From: Chromatiales bacterium
GTDB lineage: Bacteria > Pseudomonadota > Gammaproteobacteria > UBA6429 > Thiohalophilaceae
Assembly (NCBI GenBank): GCA_027057985.1
Contig: JALUTJ010000386.1
Location: forward strand, 1 to 23,300
DNA length: 23,300 nucleotides
Direction: 5' to 3'
Numbering within the stretch: position 1 is the stretch's first letter; each line of letters opens with the position of its first letter. Below the pieces are notes generated by a model. It was given only the letters and a program-made list of their open reading frames with translations. It did not search any database and was not told the DNA's origin. Shown piece by piece: positions 16,024 to 23,300 of the stretch. The translations under genes were made by a program, and so were the position numbers.

Positions 16024-17307
16024 ATGGCTTTACCTGCCAGGTTTGCGCATATTGTTTTTATCGCAGCAACCTTTATTACACTGCCCGTCACCGCGGCTGA
16101 AAAATTAACCCTGCAACAGACTGTACAGACAGCACTGGATCGTGATGCATTGATCACGGCATACCAGTCTCGTAGTACAGCTTACCAGGATCAGGCCACG
16201 GCAGAAGACACCCTGCCTGATCCCAGTATCAAACTTGGTTTGATGAACCTCCCGGTTGATACATTCTCCCGTACCCAGGAACCCATGACCCAGTTACAAC
16301 TTGGGGTGCAACAGATGTTCCCACGAGGTGACACACTGGAACTGAAATCGCAGAAAGCGAGCAGTATGTCAGCGGCTGCACTGGCAATGAAACAGAATCA
16401 ACAGAGAAAAATTACCCGTGATGTTCGCCAGACATGGCTGGAATATTATTACTGGTTCAATGCAGAGAAAGTGGTTGCAAGGAATCGTTATTATTTTAAA
16501 AAACTGGTTGTCGTTACCCGGCAGCAGTATGCCGCTGGTCGTCAGAAACAGCAGGATGTTATCCGTTCTGAACTGGAACTTGGGATGCTGGATGATCGGC
16601 AGACTAAAATCCGCAGCATGGTGGAAATGACACGGGCAAAACTTGCCAAGTATATCGGCACAGAGTTAAGCCAGCTTGAGCCAGTCAGTACACTGCCCGC
16701 GTTTTCACTTGACCTGAAAAACAGGGAGTGGCTGCAAAAGCATCCGATGATGTTACTTGAAGAAGCAAAGGTTGAGACTTCTGAAAAAGATGTTGCGCTG
16801 GCACGACAGAGCTATAAGCCTTCCTGGATGCTGGATCTAACCTATGGCAAACGTGAGGGTTATAACCCCAATGGGACTGCGCGCTCTGATTTTGTTTCTG
16901 CTATGGTGAAGTTTGATCTGCCTCTGTTTACCGGTGATCGCCAGGACAGGCAGGTTGCGGCAAGCAAGCAAAGACTCAATAGTGCATTTGATATGCGTGA
17001 AGAAAGAAAACGTATATTACTAAAAATGTATGAAGTGAATGTTGCTAATGAAAAAAGACTTGCTGAACGAATTGAACAATACCAGAAATTACTGGTACCC
17101 AAGGCAAGAGAGAATTCAGAAGCTGCCCTTTACGCTTATCAGAGTGGTCGTAGCGAGTTCGAAGCACTGATACGTGCCCAGATTACCGAGCTGGAAACTC
17201 AGTTAAGAGCACTAAGGTTGCAGGTTGAATATGCAAAAACACGTGCCAGATTAATTTATCTTGTTGGTGAGAATGCCCAGGCATCTGCCGCTGTTATGGA
17301 GAAATAA
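16024..17307 (+). CDS. cusC: TolC-family outer-membrane channel, CusC type
   Basis: A 427-residue outer-membrane efflux protein that would form the exit duct of a CusCBA pump. A Sec signal peptide (about 1-24, PVTAAEK) is present, without a lipobox, unlike E. coli CusC. The body contains two repeats of long helices typical of the TolC fold, with QQMFPRGDTLELKSQKA in the first and LPLFTGDRQDRQVAASKQRL in the second. The C-terminal helix is rich in Arg, Leu and Glu. It is named for its position before cusB and cusA; metal specificity is not set by this subunit. GAGG at 16011-16014 supports the start. The stop lies one base before the cusB ATG. Confidence 0.87.
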   Translation: MALPARFAHIVFIAATFITLPVTAAEKLTLQQTVQTALDRDALITAYQSRSTAYQDQATAEDTLPDPSIKLGLMNLPVDTFSRTQEPMTQLQLGVQQMFPRGDTLELKSQKASSMSAAALAMKQNQQRKITRDVRQTWLEYYYWFNAEKVVARNRYYFKKLVVVTRQQYAAGRQKQQDVIRSELELGMLDDRQTKIRSMVEMTRAKLAKYIGTELSQLEPVSTLPAFSLDLKNREWLQKHPMMLLEEAKVETSEKDVALARQSYKPSWMLDLTYGKREGYNPNGTARSDFVSAMVKFDLPLFTGDRQDRQVAASKQRLNSAFDMREERKRILLKMYEVNVANEKRLAERIEQYQKLLVPKARENSEAALYAYQSGRSEFEALIRAQITELETQLRALRLQVEYAKTRARLIYLVGENAQASAAVMEK

Positions 17308-17308
17308 A

Positions 17309-18790
17309 ATGAAGAAGATCAATATTTTGTTATTTGCCAGCCTGGCAATCTTTTTAACTGCCTGTAGTGATGATACTGAAAGCAGTAGTGGCAGTACTGC
17401 TGCCCCGGCTGAATCAACAGCAGAAGCACCTAAAGAGAAAAAAATACTCTACTGGGTTGCGCCGATGGATCCTACATACCGACGTGACGAGCCGGGTAAG
17501 TCACCGATGGGGATGGACCTGGTGCCGGTATATGATGAAGGTGATGAGGGCAGTGCGGTAAAAATTTCACCGGCAGTTGAAAATAACATGGGTGTGCGCA
17601 CTGCAAAGGTAGTTAATGATCGCCTCTGGCGACGTATCGATACCGTAGGTTATGTTGATTTTGACGAAAACAAGATTTCACATATTCACCTGCGTACCAA
17701 GGGCTGGATTGAAAAACTCTATGTGAAATCAGAAGGAGAAAGAGTTAAAAAAGGGCAGTTGCTTTTTGAAGTTTATGCTCCGGAACTGGTTAATGCACAG
17801 GAAGAGTATGTACAGGCACTTCGTTCACGCAACAAGGGTCTGACACTTGCCTCACGTGAGCGCCTGATTGCGCTGGGCATTTCTCCAAACCAGATCGACC
17901 AGCTTAACCGTACCCGTAAGGTTAGACAGTATGTCCGGGTTTATGCCAAACAGAATGGCATTATTGCCAAACTGAATATCCGTGAAGGTATGTTTGTCAT
18001 GCCGCAGAAACTGGTGATGAGCCTGGCGGATCTTTCCTCAGTGTGGTTACTGGCCGAGGTTTTTGAAAAACAGGTGGACTGGGTTAAAGAAGGCCAGAGC
18101 GCCGATGTCACCCTGTCTTATCTGCCGGGACGTGTCTGGGAAGGGAAGGTGGAATATATCTATCCCAGCCTGGATCAGAAAACACGTACCCTTAAAGTCC
18201 GTCTCAAGTTTGAAAACAAGGATGAATCCCTTAAGCCCAACATGTTTGCCAATGTGACGATTTATGGTGGTGCAAGCAGAAAGATGAATCTGATTCCACG
18301 AGAAGCGTTGATTCGAAGTGGTAACGAGGAAAGAGTGATTCTTGCCCTCGGTGATGGTCGTTTTGAACCACGTGCCGTGGTTGCGGGTATCGAATCGGGT
18401 GACTGGATTGCCATTATTAAAGGCTTACATGAAGGTGATACTGTTGTTACCTCAGGGCAGTTCCTGATTGATTCAGAAGCCAGTCTTAAGGCAAGTATGG
18501 CAAGAATGACTTCACCTGAACCTGCGAAGGAAGAAAATACGAAACAGGAGCAGGCAACAACCGCCAGTGGTATGGGAACGGTTGTTGAAATTGATAGCAG
18601 TGAAAATAAAATCAAGCTTGAACATGAGCCAATCGAAGCACTGGACTGGCCGGCCATGACCATGTTCTTCAATGTCAAAGATGGCCTCGATATCGGCTCT
18701 CTGAAGAAAGGTGACATGATTGGTTTTGAACTTGAGAAAACCGATGACGGTTATGTCATTAAATCATTCAGCAAACACTCAGGCATGTAG
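17309..18790 (+). CDS. cusB: CusB-type periplasmic adaptor with N-terminal metal-binding motif and C-terminal CusF domain
   Basis: A 493-residue adaptor linking the RND pump to the outer-membrane channel. It is a predicted lipoprotein (FLTAC, C19). Residues about 46-76 form a heavy-metal-binding motif (YWVAPMDP ... SPMGMDLVPVY). The barrel-sandwich and beta-barrel adaptor core spans about 95-390. A fused CusF-like domain lies at about 420-490. Its metal residues H439, W447, M450 and M452 have the same spacing as H36, W44, M47 and M49 of E. coli CusF, which binds Cu(I)/Ag(I) by a Trp cation-pi site. The ATG at 17309 is chosen over an in-frame upstream start (17261) because GGAG lies 7 bp before it and it yields a proper lipoprotein signal. 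cusA follows after 11 bp. Confidence 0.92.
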   Translation: MKKINILLFASLAIFLTACSDDTESSSGSTAAPAESTAEAPKEKKILYWVAPMDPTYRRDEPGKSPMGMDLVPVYDEGDEGSAVKISPAVENNMGVRTAKVVNDRLWRRIDTVGYVDFDENKISHIHLRTKGWIEKLYVKSEGERVKKGQLLFEVYAPELVNAQEEYVQALRSRNKGLTLASRERLIALGISPNQIDQLNRTRKVRQYVRVYAKQNGIIAKLNIREGMFVMPQKLVMSLADLSSVWLLAEVFEKQVDWVKEGQSADVTLSYLPGRVWEGKVEYIYPSLDQKTRTLKVRLKFENKDESLKPNMFANVTIYGGASRKMNLIPREALIRSGNEERVILALGDGRFEPRAVVAGIESGDWIAIIKGLHEGDTVVTSGQFLIDSEASLKASMARMTSPEPAKEENTKQEQATTASGMGTVVEIDSSENKIKLEHEPIEALDWPAMTMFFNVKDGLDIGSLKKGDMIGFELEKTDDGYVIKSFSKHSGM

Positions 18791-18801
18791 GAGTAAGTGG
18801 C

Positions 18802-21800
18802 ATGATTGCAAAAATTATTGACTGGTCATTGTCGAATCGCTTCCTGGTTTTACTTTTGACTGTAATCCTGATTGCCTGGGGTATTTTCTCGGTTAAGAAT
18901 ACACCACTGGATGCAATTCCTGATTTATCCGACGTACAGGTAATTATTAAAACTACCTATCCCGGGCAGGCACCCCGTGTGGTAGAGGATCAGGTTACTT
19001 ATCCTCTGACAACAGCAATGTTGTCGGTACCGGGGGCAGTAACGGTGAGGGGTTATTCCTTCTTTAATGATTCCTATGTCTATATCATTTTTGAAGAAGG
19101 AACCGATCCTTACTGGGCACGTTCCCGTGTGCTGGAATACCTGAGCCAGGTAACCAGCGGTTTACCAGCACAGGCTAGATCTTCACTGGGCCCGGATGCG
19201 ACCGGTGTTGGCTGGGTATATGAATATGCCCTGGTTGATCGTACCGGAAAGACTGATATTTCACAGTTGCGTAGTTTGCAGGACTGGTTCCTCAAGTACG
19301 AGTTACAGACCGTACCGGGTGTATCCGAAGTAGCTACCCTGGGTGGTATGGTGAAGCAGTACCAGGTGGTACTCGATCCAGAACGTCTGCGTGCTTATGG
19401 TCTGCCGTTACACAAGGTGCGCATGGCTATCCGTAATGCAAACCAGGAAGTGGGCGGCTCAGTTATTGAAATGGCAGAAGCTGAATACATGGTACGGGCA
19501 ACCGGTTATATCGATGATCTCGAAGATTTACGCCGCATCCCGGTGGGTGTGAATGATCGAGGTACGCCATTATTACTCAGGGATGTTGCTGATATTCGTC
19601 TTGGCCCACAAATGCGACGCGGTATTGCCGAGCTTAATGGAGAAGGTGAGGTTGTTGGTGGCATCGTGGTTATGCGTTTTGGTGAAAATGCTCTGAAAAC
19701 GATTGAACGAGTTAAAGATAAACTCAATGAACTAAAAGCAGGTTTACCCAAGGGAGTAGAAATTGTTGAGACCTATGATCGCTCCAGTCTGATTAAACGT
19801 GCGGTTGATACTTTGAATGGTAAGCTAATTGAAGAGTTTATCGTCGTTGCAATTGTCTGCGCGGTGTTTCTCTTTCATATGCGTTCTGCACTGGTTGCGA
19901 TTGTCAGTCTGCCAATTGGTATCCTTGTAGCCTTTATCATCATGCACCAGCAGGGTATGAATGCCAATATCATGTCTCTGGGTGGTATTGCTATTGCGAT
20001 TGGTGCAATGGTCGATGCGGCAATAGTCATGATTGAGAATGTGCACAAGCACATTGAGAAAGAGCCACTAACGGATGAAAATCGATGGCGAATCATGCGT
20101 GAGGCAACCATGGAGGTAGGGCCACCGTTATTCTTCTCACTGTTGATTATTACCCTGAGTTTCCTGCCGGTCTTTACCCTTGAAGCACAGGAGGGAAAAC
20201 TATTTGCGCCACTGGCCTTTACCAAGACTTTTGCCATGGCGGCATCTGCCGGCCTCGCTATAACACTGGTACCGGTGCTTATGGGGTATTTTATCCGCGG
20301 CCATATCAAGCCTGAACATGAAAACCCGGTCAATGTATTCCTTATCCGGGTTTATCGTCCGGTTATTAACTTCGTACTGGCGCGACCTAAGGAGATACTA
20401 GGTCTGTCCCTGTTAATGGTCATCATCGGCTACTGGCCAATGAGTAATATTGGGTCTGAGTTTATGCCGGATCTCGATGAAGGTGACCTGATGTATATGC
20501 CTACCACCTTCCCGGGTATTTCCATCGGTAAGGCACAGGAAATACTGCAGCAAACGGACAAGCTGATTAAGACGGTGCCGGAAGTGAAATCAGTCTTTGG
20601 TAAAATCGGTCGTGCCGATACCGCAACGGATCCTGCACCATTGACCATGATTGAAACCACCATTCAGCTCAAACCAAAGAGTGAATGGCGTGAAGGCATG
20701 ACCAGGGAAAAACTTCGTACCGAACTGAATAACCTGATCAAGTTCCCCGGCCTGACCAATGCCTGGGTAATGCCGATCAAGACTCGTATCGATATGCTGG
20801 CAACCGGTATTAAAACCCCGGTAGGTATCAAGGTAGCTGGACCTGATCTCAAGGTTCTGCAGGATATCGGTAAACAGCTTGAAGAAGTTGTAATGAAGGT
20901 TCCCGGCACTGTCTCGGCATTTTCTGAACGTGTTGCGGGTGGCCGCTATGTCACTGTTGATATCGATCGTGTCGCAGCATCACGTTTTGGCCTCAATATC
21001 TCTGATGTGCAGGATGTGGTTCGTACTGCTGTTGGCGGTATGGTTGTAGCACAGAGTGTCGAGGGACTGGAACGTTATCCTATCAATGTGCGCTATCCTC
21101 GTGATGTACGTGACTCGGTAGAAAAACTCAAGAACCTGCCGATTATCACCGCACGTGGAACCCGGATTGCACTGAGCGAAGTGGCAAATATCAGAACCGA
21201 AATGGGGCCGGCGATGATTAAAAGTGAGAATGCCAGGCCCAATGGCTGGACTTTCGTAGATATTGCCGGGCGTGATCTTGGTTCCTATGTTGAAGAGGCG
21301 CAACGTGTAGTCGCAGAGCAGGTTAAACTGCCACCGGGCTATTCAATTTCATGGTCGGGGCAGTATGAGTACATGGTGCGGGCCAAGGAACGCCTGTCAA
21401 TCGTAGTACCTTTTACGCTGGTGATTATCATTCTGCTGTTGTATCTCAATTTCCGTAATATCATTGAGGTACTGATAATCATGGGTACTCTGCCACTGGC
21501 ACTGGTGGGCGGTTTCTGGTTGTTATACCTGCTGGATTACAACATGTCGGTTGCGGTTGGTGTTGGCTTTATCGCGCTTGCCGGTGTTGCGGTTGAAATA
21601 GGGGTAATCATGCTGGTCTACCTGAATCAGGCCTATGAAAAAGCGCACTTCATTGCAGAAAAGGAGCGTAGGGACTTTACGCTCAGGGACTTACAGCAGG
21701 CCGTTATTAGTGGCGCGGTACTCCGGGTACGGCCGATTATGATGACGGTAGCTGCCATTATTGCCGGTCTGTTGCCAATTATGCTTGGTGGTGGTACGGG

Positions 21801-21927
21801 TTCTGAGGTGATGCGTCGCATTGCTGCACCCATGGTAGGAGGAATGGTTAGCGCAACCATTCTGACCCTGTTGGTTATCCCGGCGGTATTCCTTATCTGG
21901 AAGAAAAGAAGTCTGAATAAAACTTAA
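18802..21927 (+). CDS. cusA: CusA/CzcA-type heavy-metal RND efflux pump
   Basis: A 1041-residue, 12-transmembrane proton-driven pump that exports metal from periplasm or inner leaflet through CusC. The first helix is at about 12-30, and the large periplasmic loops lie at about 32-340 and 550-880. The TM4 motif GAMVDAAIVMIEN carries D405, the proton-relay position. Three methionines, M566 (LMYMPTTFPG), M616 (PLTMIETT) and M665 (RIDMLATG), have the same 50 and 49 residue spacing as M573, M623 and M672 of E. coli CusA, the Cu(I)/Ag(I) binding triad. This favours Cu/Ag over Co/Zn/Cd. GTAGGAG at 18787-18793 is the ribosome site. Confidence 0.95.
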   Translation: MIAKIIDWSLSNRFLVLLLTVILIAWGIFSVKNTPLDAIPDLSDVQVIIKTTYPGQAPRVVEDQVTYPLTTAMLSVPGAVTVRGYSFFNDSYVYIIFEEGTDPYWARSRVLEYLSQVTSGLPAQARSSLGPDATGVGWVYEYALVDRTGKTDISQLRSLQDWFLKYELQTVPGVSEVATLGGMVKQYQVVLDPERLRAYGLPLHKVRMAIRNANQEVGGSVIEMAEAEYMVRATGYIDDLEDLRRIPVGVNDRGTPLLLRDVADIRLGPQMRRGIAELNGEGEVVGGIVVMRFGENALKTIERVKDKLNELKAGLPKGVEIVETYDRSSLIKRAVDTLNGKLIEEFIVVAIVCAVFLFHMRSALVAIVSLPIGILVAFIIMHQQGMNANIMSLGGIAIAIGAMVDAAIVMIENVHKHIEKEPLTDENRWRIMREATMEVGPPLFFSLLIITLSFLPVFTLEAQEGKLFAPLAFTKTFAMAASAGLAITLVPVLMGYFIRGHIKPEHENPVNVFLIRVYRPVINFVLARPKEILGLSLLMVIIGYWPMSNIGSEFMPDLDEGDLMYMPTTFPGISIGKAQEILQQTDKLIKTVPEVKSVFGKIGRADTATDPAPLTMIETTIQLKPKSEWREGMTREKLRTELNNLIKFPGLTNAWVMPIKTRIDMLATGIKTPVGIKVAGPDLKVLQDIGKQLEEVVMKVPGTVSAFSERVAGGRYVTVDIDRVAASRFGLNISDVQDVVRTAVGGMVVAQSVEGLERYPINVRYPRDVRDSVEKLKNLPIITARGTRIALSEVANIRTEMGPAMIKSENARPNGWTFVDIAGRDLGSYVEEAQRVVAEQVKLPPGYSISWSGQYEYMVRAKERLSIVVPFTLVIIILLLYLNFRNIIEVLIIMGTLPLALVGGFWLLYLLDYNMSVAVGVGFIALAGVAVEIGVIMLVYLNQAYEKAHFIAEKERRDFTLRDLQQAVISGAVLRVRPIMMTVAAIIAGLLPIMLGGGTGSEVMRRIAAPMVGGMVSATILTLLVIPAVFLIWKKRSLNKT

Positions 21928-21939
21928 ATAAGAACGGGG

Positions 21940-21967
21940 CATTCCACCCTTTGAGGTGGAATGTTTT
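21940..21967 (+). terminator. Rho-independent terminator after cusA
   Basis: CATTCCACC (21940-21948), a 6-nt loop, then GGTGGAATG (21955-21963) make a perfect 9-bp stem followed by TTTT. It closes the cusCBA unit 12 bp after the cusA stop and suggests the next genes have their own promoter or depend on read-through. Confidence 0.85.
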
Positions 21968-22011
21968 CCACGCTGGACTAGACTGGTAAAACATCCGCAA
22001 GGAGTAGAAAT

Positions 22012-22338
22012 ATGAGTTTCGTAAAAATAGTGGCCATTATCCGGCCAGAAAAAATGAAAGAAGTTGAAGATGCCCTGAAAGAACTATGTGTGCAGGGTAT
22101 GAGTATTACCCACGTCGAGGGTTATGGTGAATACGCCAATTTCTACCGTCATGACCGACTGGTAGAGCATATACAGATACAGATTTTTTCCGGTGAAAAA
22201 CGGGCAACAGAAATTGCTGAAACCATTATGGATGCGGCATATACGGGTGGTGATGGCGATGGTATTGTCGCGGTAATTCCAGTGGACAGTGTTTATCACA
22301 TTCGAACGAAACAAAAGTGCAAAGAAGATGTCTGTTAA
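22012..22338 (+). CDS. PII-like signalling protein of the metal-efflux-associated group
   Basis: A 108-residue protein with the PII (GlnB) ferredoxin-like fold: MSFVKIVAIIRPEKMKEVED at the start, VQGMSITHVEGYG in the middle, and the B-loop TGGDGDG at 78-84. It differs from GlnB/GlnK in a much shorter T-loop (about 37-50), lack of the uridylylated Tyr51 region, and Ile85 where canonical PII has a nucleotide-binding lysine. Two cysteines lie at the extreme C terminus (KCKEDVC). It is therefore not a normal nitrogen sensor. A group of PII proteins linked to heavy-metal efflux genes (often called PII-NG) has been described, and this context fits it. AAGGAG at 22000-22005 supports the start. It is followed by the P-type ATPase after 58 bp with no terminator. 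Confidence 0.82.
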   Translation: MSFVKIVAIIRPEKMKEVEDALKELCVQGMSITHVEGYGEYANFYRHDRLVEHIQIQIFSGEKRATEIAETIMDAAYTGGDGDGIVAVIPVDSVYHIRTKQKCKEDVC

Positions 22339-22396
22339 TTAAAGGTAATACAAAAATGTAATTTCATGTAACAACATAATTAAAAGGAAGAAGAAA

Positions 22397-23300
22397 ATGG
22401 TTACAGATCCTGTTTGCGGTATGACTGTCGACCCTGAGAAAGCGGCAGCAAAAGTCGAATACGAAGAAAAAACCTGGTATTTCTGTTCGCAGAATTGTCA
22501 TGACAAGTTCCAGGAATCACCTCAACTCTATGCAAAACCTGCTGCAACGGAGAAAGACCCGGTCTGTGGTATGGAGGTAACAGCAGATTCAAAATACCAT
22601 GCTGAATACCAGGACAAAACTTACCATTTCTGTAGCCAGTCCTGTGAGGATAAGTTTACTGCCAGCCCGGCAGATTATGTTACTGCATTAAAAGATCCCG
22701 TCTGTGGTATGAATGTGAGTCCTGATAGCGAATATCATATTGACTACCAGGGTAATGATTACTATTTCTGTAGTGACCACTGTAAGAATAAATTTCAACA
22801 GGAGCCAGATACATACCTGCACAAGCAGGAACAAAAAAATGAGCATGAGCACGGTGCGGCCTGTGCTGATGATAGCTGTAAAATTGACTATCTTGAATAT
22901 ACCTGCCCGATGCATCCCGAGATTGTGCAGGATCACCCGGGTAGCTGTCCCAAGTGTGGTATGGCACTGGAGCCAAAGGGGGTGCCTGTTGCAGAAACAA
23001 AAACAGAATATACTTGCCCAATGCACCCGGAAATCGTACAGGACCATCCGGGTAGCTGTCCCAAGTGTGGTATGGCGCTGGAACCACGAACTGTTACCGT
23101 AGAAGAAGATAACGAAGAACTCAATGATATGAGTCGACGCTTCTGGGTAAGTACGGTGCTTTCCCTTCCTGTGTTTATCCTCGCCATGGTCGCCGATCTT
23201 GCACCACAATGGTTACCACAGGGGCTGACTATGCATACAATTCAGTGGATTGAATTTGTGATGGCAACACCGGTAGTACTATGGGGAGGCTGGCCTTTCT
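22397..23300 (+). CDS. Heavy-metal P-type ATPase with 3 YHS domains and 2 metal-binding repeats (3' end outside window)
   Basis: The first 301 codons of a metal-transporting P1B-type ATPase, probably Cu(I)/Ag(I). Three YHS domains come first, each starting DPVCGM and holding Cys triplets at 7/30/34, 57/79/83 and 103/125/129. A His/Glu/Cys-rich linker follows (about 145-162). Two identical 26-residue heavy-metal-binding repeats (168-193 and 205-230) have CPMHP, CPKCGM and a shared core. Transmembrane segments begin at about 249 (FWVSTVLSLPVFILAMV) and 282. No CxxC HMA domain is seen. The phosphorylation (DKTGT) and CPC motifs would lie beyond the edge, so the transporter call rests on the front end and TM start. 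AAGGAAG at 22384-22390 supports the ATG at 22397. Confidence 0.85.
   Translation, partial: MVTDPVCGMTVDPEKAAAKVEYEEKTWYFCSQNCHDKFQESPQLYAKPAATEKDPVCGMEVTADSKYHAEYQDKTYHFCSQSCEDKFTASPADYVTALKDPVCGMNVSPDSEYHIDYQGNDYYFCSDHCKNKFQQEPDTYLHKQEQKNEHEHGAACADDSCKIDYLEYTCPMHPEIVQDHPGSCPKCGMALEPKGVPVAETKTEYTCPMHPEIVQDHPGSCPKCGMALEPRTVTVEEDNEELNDMSRRFWVSTVLSLPVFILAMVADLAPQWLPQGLTMHTIQWIEFVMATPVVLWGGWPF
22898..23086 (+). repeat. Tandem in-gene duplication of a 78-bp metal-binding repeat
   Basis: Units 22898-22975 and 23009-23086 are offset by 111 bp and encode the same 26 residues. By eye they differ at 11 third-codon positions and at no amino acid. The spacer encodes 11 residues. The second half of each unit, from CCGGGTAGC onward, is identical for 29 bp, whereas most differences fall in the first half. 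Confidence 0.9.

Noticed and set aside
17261..17308. Upstream in-frame start for cusB
   Set aside because: It lies inside the end of cusC and would bury the lipoprotein signal; the ATG at 17309 has GGAG and a clean LTAC lipobox.
22012..22338. Call as glnB/glnK nitrogen regulator
   Set aside because: T-loop is shortened, Tyr51 region and a nucleotide-binding lysine are missing, and no amtB or glnA is nearby.
22680..23209. Long minus-strand reading frames opposite the P-type ATPase start
   Set aside because: Their repeated Tyr/His/Pro-rich text mirrors the duplicated metal-binding repeat on the plus strand; no start context or family resemblance.

Overview
The window is a stretch of gammaproteobacterial chromosome. 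The best clue is gene order: hisC, degS/algW, a Nif3-like gene, petABC, sspAB, then diaA-yraN-lpoA divergent from rsmI and followed by rnpB. From memory this is close to the arrangement in Pseudomonas and related lineages. I cannot name the genus. Most of the window is housekeeping sequence, with very short gaps and several stop/start overlaps. The last third is an accessory heavy-metal (probably copper/silver) efflux island.

Layout. 1-1008: the 3' part of pbpC (PBP1C), which starts before the window. 1065-2135: hisC. 2136-2470: the only gene-free stretch over 300 bp, holding a 165-bp imperfect-palindrome element. 2471-3625 (-): the membrane-anchored protease DegS/AlgW. 3691-4446: a Nif3/YbgI metalloprotein. 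4664-7370: petABC, the cytochrome bc1 complex, closed by a hairpin terminator. 7475-8574: sspA-sspB, a starvation regulator and a ClpXP adaptor. 8578-14114 (-): a five-gene run read lpoA-yraN-diaA-FAD oxidase-bioA, combining cell-wall synthesis control, replication timing, an oxidase and biotin synthesis. 14202-15062: rsmI. 15090-15446: RNase P RNA, with an unusually plain AT-rich first hairpin.

Metal island, 15571 to the right edge. It begins directly after rnpB, where related genomes (from memory) usually continue with mraZ and the division cluster. It encodes a small secreted Cys/His-rich protein, a CusC-type outer-membrane channel, a CusB-type adaptor carrying both an N-terminal heavy-metal-binding motif and a fused C-terminal CusF domain, and a CusA-type RND pump with the three-methionine relay. 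After a terminator come a PII-like signalling protein with a shortened T-loop and the start of a P-type ATPase. The ATPase front end carries three YHS domains and two identical 26-residue metal-binding repeats.

Inferred working model: the P-type ATPase moves metal from cytoplasm to periplasm, the CusF domain and the small secreted protein bind periplasmic metal, and CusCBA expels it across the outer membrane. The PII-like protein may sense metal or nucleotide state and tune either pump. The most interesting items are this PII-like protein in its metal context, the multi-module metal-binding front end of the ATPase, the silent-only divergence of its duplicated repeat, and the palindromic element downstream of hisC.
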